The notes under the pieces are model-generated. The model saw only the letters and a program-made list of their open reading frames with translations, had not been told where the DNA came from and made no database searches. From NCBI RefSeq assembly GCF_000686125.1, contig NZ_JMMA01000002.1, forward strand, positions 1,612,001 through 1,676,000: a DNA stretch of 64,000 nt, in the 5' to 3' direction. The DNA is from Ruminococcus sp. NK3A76 (GTDB lineage Bacteria; Bacillota; Clostridia; Oscillospirales; Ruminococcaceae). Below are positions 63,466-64,000 of the stretch, one piece after another (within the stretch, counting starts at the first letter, position 1; each line of letters begins with the position of its first letter). A program made the position numbers and the translations under genes.

Positions 63466-64000
63466 CAGAACTCCCTCCTGAGCGACTGTGCATACAGCGT
63501 AATATGCAAGATAACTGACACAAACAACGCCGAGACGATATAAAGGTATACGAACGGGTAAGGTGTATCAGCTATGCGTATATACCCCTCGCCGCTAAGC
63601 AAAAATGATACCCGACAGCTTGCAAATGCTGCGATATCGCTCTCAGCCGACATAAGCCCGGACATGAGTACAGGCACGCCAAGGCAGACAAGCCCTGCGA
63701 TGATATTCCTGCGGCAAAGAAATGAAAGCAGCATTACAGCAGGGCACAGCATCAGCACACACAGCAGCTTAAGCATCAGCGCACAAACACAGAAGCCGCC
63801 GAAGCTGAGTGGATATGACGACAGTGCATAGCCCTTTAGATACTGCACAGGCATATCCAGACAGGCAGCACCGCCGGTGAAATACATAACTGCAAAAAGC
63901 GAAAGATAATAAACAGCCGCACACACAAGGCATATCACACTATATGCGAGCATCCGGCATAGAATAAAACGCCCTGCACCTGACTTTGTGACAGCAAATG
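63465..64000 (-). CDS. Membrane protein, 5' part outside the window
   Basis: The frame is open from the stop at 63465 to the window edge. The first ATG inside is at 63953, but upstream codons (reading FAVTKSGAGRFILCR) are also open and look coding. I therefore treat the gene as partial. Several helices: SVICLVCAAVYYLSLFAVMYF, FCVCALMLKLLCVLMLC, VYLYIVSALFVSVILH. Probably a permease paired with the next gene; an ATPase gene may lie to the right of the window. Confidence 0.65.
   Translation of the reverse strand, partial: FAVTKSGAGRFILCRMLAYSVICLVCAAVYYLSLFAVMYFTGGAACLDMPVQYLKGYALSSYPLSFGGFCVCALMLKLLCVLMLCPAVMLLSFLCRRNIIAGLVCLGVPVLMSGLMSAESDIAAFASCRVSFLLSGEGYIRIADTPYPFVYLYIVSALFVSVILHITLYAQSLRREF

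Overview
The window looks like chromosome of a gut-type Clostridia bacterium, most probably a Ruminococcus or close relative (Ruminococcaceae). Grounds: AGGAGG-type ribosome sites, many TTGACA-17-TATAAT promoters, lysine synthesis through LL-diaminopimelate aminotransferase (DapL), an EF-G paralogue, a family 9 cellulase without dockerin but with a membrane anchor, and an ANTAR-type nitrogen regulator. No rRNA, tRNA, CRISPR array, phage or transposase gene was seen. The species assignment is inference.

Layout. 1-7.5 kb (minus strand): the DNA-repair operon ruvC-GNAT-ruvA-ruvB, then glmM, a Nudix hydrolase, a methyltransferase, a small charged protein and the start of an ECF transporter module. 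7.5-16.4 kb: a phosphatase, an acetyltransferase, an AlbA_2 protein, a DHH phosphoesterase, a c-di-GMP pair (GGDEF, and degenerate EAL plus HDOD) and a macro-domain protein. 16.8-18.9 kb: EF-G paralogue. 18.9-26.1 kb: a minus-strand envelope operon of small membrane paralogues (one broken), a membrane-anchored GH9 cellulase and an NlpC/P60 protein. 26.3-29.6 kb: ilvB-ilvN-ilvC. 30-36.4 kb: carA, a CarB-DapF fusion gene and dapL. 36.9-38.2 kb: a coiled-coil NlpC/P60 hydrolase. 38.5-50.2 kb: a nitrogen island with an Amt-PII fusion, gltB, gltD, purF, a glutamine synthetase gene and an ANTAR regulator. 50.3-56.2 kb: a hybrid histidine kinase and a BceAB-like ABC exporter. 56.6-64 kb: a GH31 alpha-xylosidase, a three-gene ABC-2 transporter and part of another permease pair.

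Most striking observations. (1) A repeat family of seven copies, five of them exactly 172 bp. All have terminal inverted repeats (GGCAAYACCGCAC) and 4-bp TTAA-like flanking duplications. Their internal hairpin keeps its pairing while its sequence changes. Four copies sit directly downstream of a predicted promoter, in the 5' leader of a gene; a fifth lies in the gltB leader; one has broken a gene. (2) A continuous CarB-DapF fusion of 1351 residues next to dapL and carA. (3) The nitrogen island, where the amt and gltB leaders both carry a hairpin with an A1/G4 hexaloop that excludes an intrinsic terminator. This is the kind of target expected for the ANTAR protein encoded in the same island.

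How it works together: in the nitrogen island, Amt imports ammonium under control of its own PII domain, GlnA and GOGAT assimilate it, PurF spends glutamine on purines, and the ANTAR protein probably lets transcription pass the leader terminators. The GH9 enzyme and the alpha-xylosidase indicate use of plant cell-wall beta-glucan and xyloglucan.
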